Assembly (NCBI RefSeq): GCF_030010625.1
Contig: NZ_JASCXN010000009.1
Location: forward strand, 142,896-206,895
Origin: Streptomyces sp. CC208A
GTDB lineage: Bacteria; Actinomycetota; Actinomycetes; Streptomycetales; Streptomycetaceae
Direction of reading: 5' to 3'
DNA: 64,000 bases
Shown here: in pieces, positions 61,086 through 64,000 of the stretch
Layout: every line of letters begins with the position of its first letter
How positions within the stretch are numbered: position 1 is the first letter of the stretch
The notes under the pieces: model-generated
The model's database searches: none
Seen by the model: only the letters and a program-made list of their open reading frames with translations
Told to the model about the DNA's origin: nothing
Made by a program: the position numbers and the translations under genes

Positions 61086-61136
61086 GACGTCCCCCGAGGG
61101 GGCACCCGGCGCTGAGCAGCGAGTAGCGTGTTACCC

Positions 61137-62036
61137 ATGGCTCCGATCTCCACTCCGCAGACCCCCTTCGGGAGGGTCCTCACCGCCATGGTCACGCCCT
61201 TCACGGCGGACGGCGCACTCGACCTCGACGGCGCCCAGCGACTCGCCGCCCACCTGGTGGACGCAGGCAACGACGGCCTGGTCGTCAACGGCACCACCGG
61301 CGAGTCCCCCACCACCAGCGACGCGGAGAAATCGGAGCTCGTACGCGCCGTCCTGGAGGCCGTCGGAGACCGCGCCCACGTCGTCGCCGGCATCGGCACC
61401 AACGACACCCACCACTCCATCGAGCTGGCCCGCACCGCCGAGCGCGACGGCGCCCACGGCCTCCTCGCCGTCACGCCGTACTACAACAAGCCCCCGCAGG
61501 AGGGTCTGTACCGGCACTTCTCCGCGATCGCCGACTCCACCGGCCTCCCGGTGATGCTCTACGACATCCCCGGCCGCTCCGGAGTCCCGATCGACACCGA
61601 GACGATCGTCCGCCTCGCCGAGCACCCCCGGATCGTCGCCAACAAGGACGCCAAGGGCGACCTCGGCCGCGCGAGCTGGGCCATCGCCCGCTCCGGCCTC
61701 GCCTGGTACTCCGGCGACGACATGCTCAACCTGCCGCTCCTCTCGGTCGGCGCCGTCGGCTTCGTCTCCGTCGTGGGCCACGTCGTCACCCCCGACCTCC
61801 GCGCCCTCCTCGACGCCCACCTCGCCGGCGAGGTCACGAAGGCCACCGAGATCCACCAGAAGCTGCTCCCGGTCTACACCGGCATGTTCCGCACCCAGGG
61901 CGTCATGACCACCAAGGCCGCGCTCGCCCTCCAGGGTCTCCCGGCCGGTCCGCTGCGCCTCCCGCTCGTCGAGCTCTCCGAGCAGGAGACCGAACAGCTC
62001 AAGATCGACCTGGCCGCCGGCGGGGTAGACCTCTGA
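61137..62036 (+). CDS. dapA: 4-hydroxy-tetrahydrodipicolinate synthase
   Basis: 299 residues. Condenses pyruvate and aspartate semialdehyde at the start of the lysine/diaminopimelate branch. TIM-barrel with LVVNGTTGESPT (Thr-Thr pair), TPYYNKPPQEGL (catalytic Tyr), YDIPGRSG and the Schiff-base Lys170 in VANKDAKGD. ATG 61137 begins the conserved N-terminus; a GTG 9 nt earlier is in frame but unsupported. The ribosome-binding site is weak. Between thyX and rnj, with its own promoter. Confidence 0.95.
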   Translation: MAPISTPQTPFGRVLTAMVTPFTADGALDLDGAQRLAAHLVDAGNDGLVVNGTTGESPTTSDAEKSELVRAVLEAVGDRAHVVAGIGTNDTHHSIELARTAERDGAHGLLAVTPYYNKPPQEGLYRHFSAIADSTGLPVMLYDIPGRSGVPIDTETIVRLAEHPRIVANKDAKGDLGRASWAIARSGLAWYSGDDMLNLPLLSVGAVGFVSVVGHVVTPDLRALLDAHLAGEVTKATEIHQKLLPVYTGMFRTQGVMTTKAALALQGLPAGPLRLPLVELSEQETEQLKIDLAAGGVDL

Positions 62037-62046
62037 CACCGACTTC

Positions 62047-62090
62047 ACAACTGAACACAGGCACAACTCAAGACAGCGACAACTGAACAC
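62047..62090 (+). repeat. Direct repeat in the A/C-rich rnj leader
   Basis: ACAACTGAACAC occurs at 62047-62058 and 62079-62090. The whole leader segment is low in G and likely unstructured, unlike its surroundings. Confidence 0.65.
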
Positions 62091-62118
62091 CGACGACAGC
62101 AAGTGCACGATTGTCATG

Positions 62119-62148
62119 CGCGCCACGTGCCGACCGGTACGTGGCGCG
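62119..62148 (+). promoter_or_regulatory. Hairpin directly before the rnj ribosome-binding site
   Basis: CGCGCCACGT (62119-62128) and ACGTGGCGCG (62139-62148) form a perfect 10-bp stem with a 10-nt loop that contains ACCGGT. It ends 5 nt before GAGGAGAG. It may shape translation or decay of the rnj message. Confidence 0.55.
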
Positions 62149-62166
62149 TGTGGTGAGGAGAGACTT

Positions 62167-63852
62167 TTGAGCCATCCGCATCCCGAACTCGGCGCACCGC
62201 CGAAGCTCCCCCAGGGCGGCCTGCGCGTCACCCCGCTCGGCGGCCTGGGCGAGATCGGCCGCAACATGACCGTCTTCGAGTACGACGGCAAGCTGCTGAT
62301 CGTCGACTGCGGCGTCCTCTTCCCCGAGGAGGAGCAGCCGGGCGTCGACCTGATCCTGCCCGACTTCACCACCATCCAGGACCGCATCGACGATGTCGTC
62401 GGCATCGTCCTGACCCACGGCCACGAGGACCACATCGGTGGCGTGCCGTACCTGCTGCGCCTGCGGCAGGACATCCCCCTCATCGGCTCCAAGCTGACCC
62501 TCGCCCTGATCGAGGCCAAGCTCCAGGAGCACCGCATCCGGCCGTACACGCTGGAGGTCGCCGAGGGCCACCGAGAGCGCCTCGGCGCCTTCGACTGCGA
62601 GTTCATCGCGGTCAACCACTCCATCCCGGACGCCCTGGCGGTCGCCATCCGCACCCCCGCGGGCATGGTCGTCCACACCGGCGACTTCAAGATGGACCAG
62701 CTGCCGCTGGACAACCGCCTCACCGACCTGCACGCCTTCGCCCGGCTGAGCGAGGAGGGCATCGACCTCCTGCTCACCGACTCGACGAACGCCGAGGTCC
62801 CCGGCTTCACGCCGCACGAGCGCGACATCTCCAACGTCCTGCGGAACGTCTTCGCGAACGCCCAGAAGCGGATCATCGTGGCGAGCTTCGCCAGTCACGT
62901 CCACCGCATCCAGCAGATCCTCGACGCCGCCCACGAGTACGGCCGCCGGGTCGCCTTCGTCGGCCGCTCGATGGTCCGCAACATGGGCATCGCCCGCGAC
63001 CTGGGCTATCTCCGCGTCCCGGCCGGCCTGGTCGTCGACGTGAAGACCCTGGACGACCTGCCGGACGACGAGGTCGTGCTGGTCTGTACGGGTTCCCAGG
63101 GCGAGCCGATGGCGGCCCTGTCCCGCATGGCCAACCGCGACCACCAGATCCGGATCGTCCCCGGCGACACGGTCATCCTGGCCTCGTCCCTCATTCCGGG
63201 CAACGAGAACGCGGTCTACCGCGTGATCAACGGCCTCACCCGCTGGGGCGCCAACGTCGTCCACAAGGGCAACGCCAAGGTCCACGTCTCGGGCCACGCC
63301 TCGGCCGGCGAGCTGCTGTACTTCTACAACATCTGCAAGCCGAGGAACCTCATGCCGGTCCACGGCGAATGGCGCCACCTGCGCGCCAACGCCGAGCTCG
63401 GCGCGATGACGGGCATCCCCAAGGACCACATCGTCATCGCCGAGGACGGCGTCGTCGTCGACCTGGTCGACGGCCGCGCCCGCATCACCGGCAAGGTCCA
63501 GGCGGGGTACGTGTACGTCGACGGCCTCTCGGTCGGCGACGTCACCGAGTCCTCCCTGAAGGACCGTCGGATCCTCGGCGAGGAGGGCATCATCTCGGTC
63601 TTCGTGGTGGTCGACTCCTCCACCGGCAAGATCACCGGAGGCCCGCACGTCCACGCGCGCGGCTCCGGCATCGAGGACCCCGTCTTCGACGCGGTGATCC
63701 CGAAGATCGAGCAGGCGCTGAACAAGTCCGCCCAGGACGGCGTCGTCGAGCCCCACCAGCTCCAGCAGCTGATCCGCCGCACGGTCGGCAAGTGGGTCTC
63801 CGACACCTACCGCCGCCGCCCGATGATCCTCCCGGTCGTCGTCGAGGTCTGA
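62167..63852 (+). CDS. rnj: Ribonuclease J
   Basis: 561 residues, the length known for Streptomyces RNase J. A metallo-beta-lactamase/beta-CASP ribonuclease with 5'-3' exo- and endonuclease activity. The zinc motif HGHEDH (His84 to His89), TPLGGLGEIGRN near the N-terminus, HTGDFKMDQLP, TDSTNA, IVASFASHVHR (motif A-like) and VSGHAS/MPVHGEWRHL (motifs B and C) are all present. TTG start at 62167, supported by GAGGAGAG 6 nt upstream and by the match of the first residues (SHPHPELGAPPKLP). It ends the window's gene content. Confidence 0.96.
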   Translation: MSHPHPELGAPPKLPQGGLRVTPLGGLGEIGRNMTVFEYDGKLLIVDCGVLFPEEEQPGVDLILPDFTTIQDRIDDVVGIVLTHGHEDHIGGVPYLLRLRQDIPLIGSKLTLALIEAKLQEHRIRPYTLEVAEGHRERLGAFDCEFIAVNHSIPDALAVAIRTPAGMVVHTGDFKMDQLPLDNRLTDLHAFARLSEEGIDLLLTDSTNAEVPGFTPHERDISNVLRNVFANAQKRIIVASFASHVHRIQQILDAAHEYGRRVAFVGRSMVRNMGIARDLGYLRVPAGLVVDVKTLDDLPDDEVVLVCTGSQGEPMAALSRMANRDHQIRIVPGDTVILASSLIPGNENAVYRVINGLTRWGANVVHKGNAKVHVSGHASAGELLYFYNICKPRNLMPVHGEWRHLRANAELGAMTGIPKDHIVIAEDGVVVDLVDGRARITGKVQAGYVYVDGLSVGDVTESSLKDRRILGEEGIISVFVVVDSSTGKITGGPHVHARGSGIEDPVFDAVIPKIEQALNKSAQDGVVEPHQLQQLIRRTVGKWVSDTYRRRPMILPVVVEV

Positions 63853-63869
63853 CGAACCAGCACGAACCG

Positions 63870-63909
63870 GGAGCGGGGCGCCTCGATTTGCATCGGGGCG
63901 CCCCGCTCC
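63870..63909 (+). terminator. Terminator after rnj
   Basis: A 13-bp perfect stem (63870-63882 with 63897-63909) extends to about 17 bp inward (one G-U) leaving a 6-nt TTTGCA loop, 18 nt after the rnj stop. Confidence 0.85.
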
Positions 63910-64000
63910 AGTACGTTTACGGCTCCGTCAGAGGGGAAGCCCCGGGCACCACTGCGTGCCGGGAGGGTGAACCGGAAGGCGGGAAATCCGACTCAGAAGA
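63910..64000. other. End of window, no gene seen
   Basis: The last 91 bp contain GGGAGGGTGAACCGG-like purine-rich sequence but no start or coding frame I can support. It is probably the upstream region of the next gene outside the window. Confidence 0.5.

Overview
The window is high-GC actinobacterial chromosome, and everything in it points to Streptomyces. The coding third position is almost always G or C, GTG and TTG starts are common, stop/start overlaps of the ATGA, GTGA and TTGA type are frequent, and the gene order proS / rimP-nusA-ylxR-infB-rbfA-truB-ribF / rpsO-pnp-dapB-thyX-dapA-rnj is typical of the genus. I see no tRNA, rRNA, CRISPR array, insertion sequence or phage gene.

Left part (1-17458): the 3' end of proS, a secreted nuclease with Ca-binding repeats, a slipin-type SPFH protein, an APH-fold protein lacking two metal-binding residues, a ferritin-like protein and its lipoprotein partner, then the transcription/translation island rimP-nusA-ylxR-infB-DUF503-rbfA-truB closed by a strong terminator. 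A 1147-residue protein (degenerate trypsin-like domain, P-loop NTPase, helical repeats) lies between truB and ribF.

Middle-left (17474-26916): an accessory block. A CYP158-like P450 and a tetrahydroxynaphthalene synthase (rppA type) are divergently transcribed across a promoter region with tandem repeats, which suggests a flaviolin/melanin-type pigment. A secreted Ca-binding-repeat protein follows. Then comes a complete oligopeptide ABC transporter (oppA-B-C-D-F, minus strand) that shares a 26-bp convergent terminator with that secreted protein.

Middle-right (27061-53620): a type VII (ESX) secretion cluster. It has an EspI-like ATPase, EccE with an accessory protein, EccB, two mycosin proteases, a PPE-like protein, two WXG100 proteins, a large DUF6571-like protein, a lipoprotein, a PQQ-type beta-propeller, a three-ATPase EccC and EccD. 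Three stretches of decayed genes lie among the accessory genes, so the likely substrate and accessory portion is turning over while the core machine is intact.

Right part (53621-64000): housekeeping again. rpsO and pnp are separated by a hairpin and followed by an M16 peptidase; then dapB, small membrane proteins, thyX, dapA and RNase J with a terminator. dapB and dapA supply the lysine/diaminopimelate pathway. PNPase and RNase J are the main RNA-decay enzymes. Several leaders here (rpsO, dapA, rnj) carry repeats or hairpins that look regulatory.
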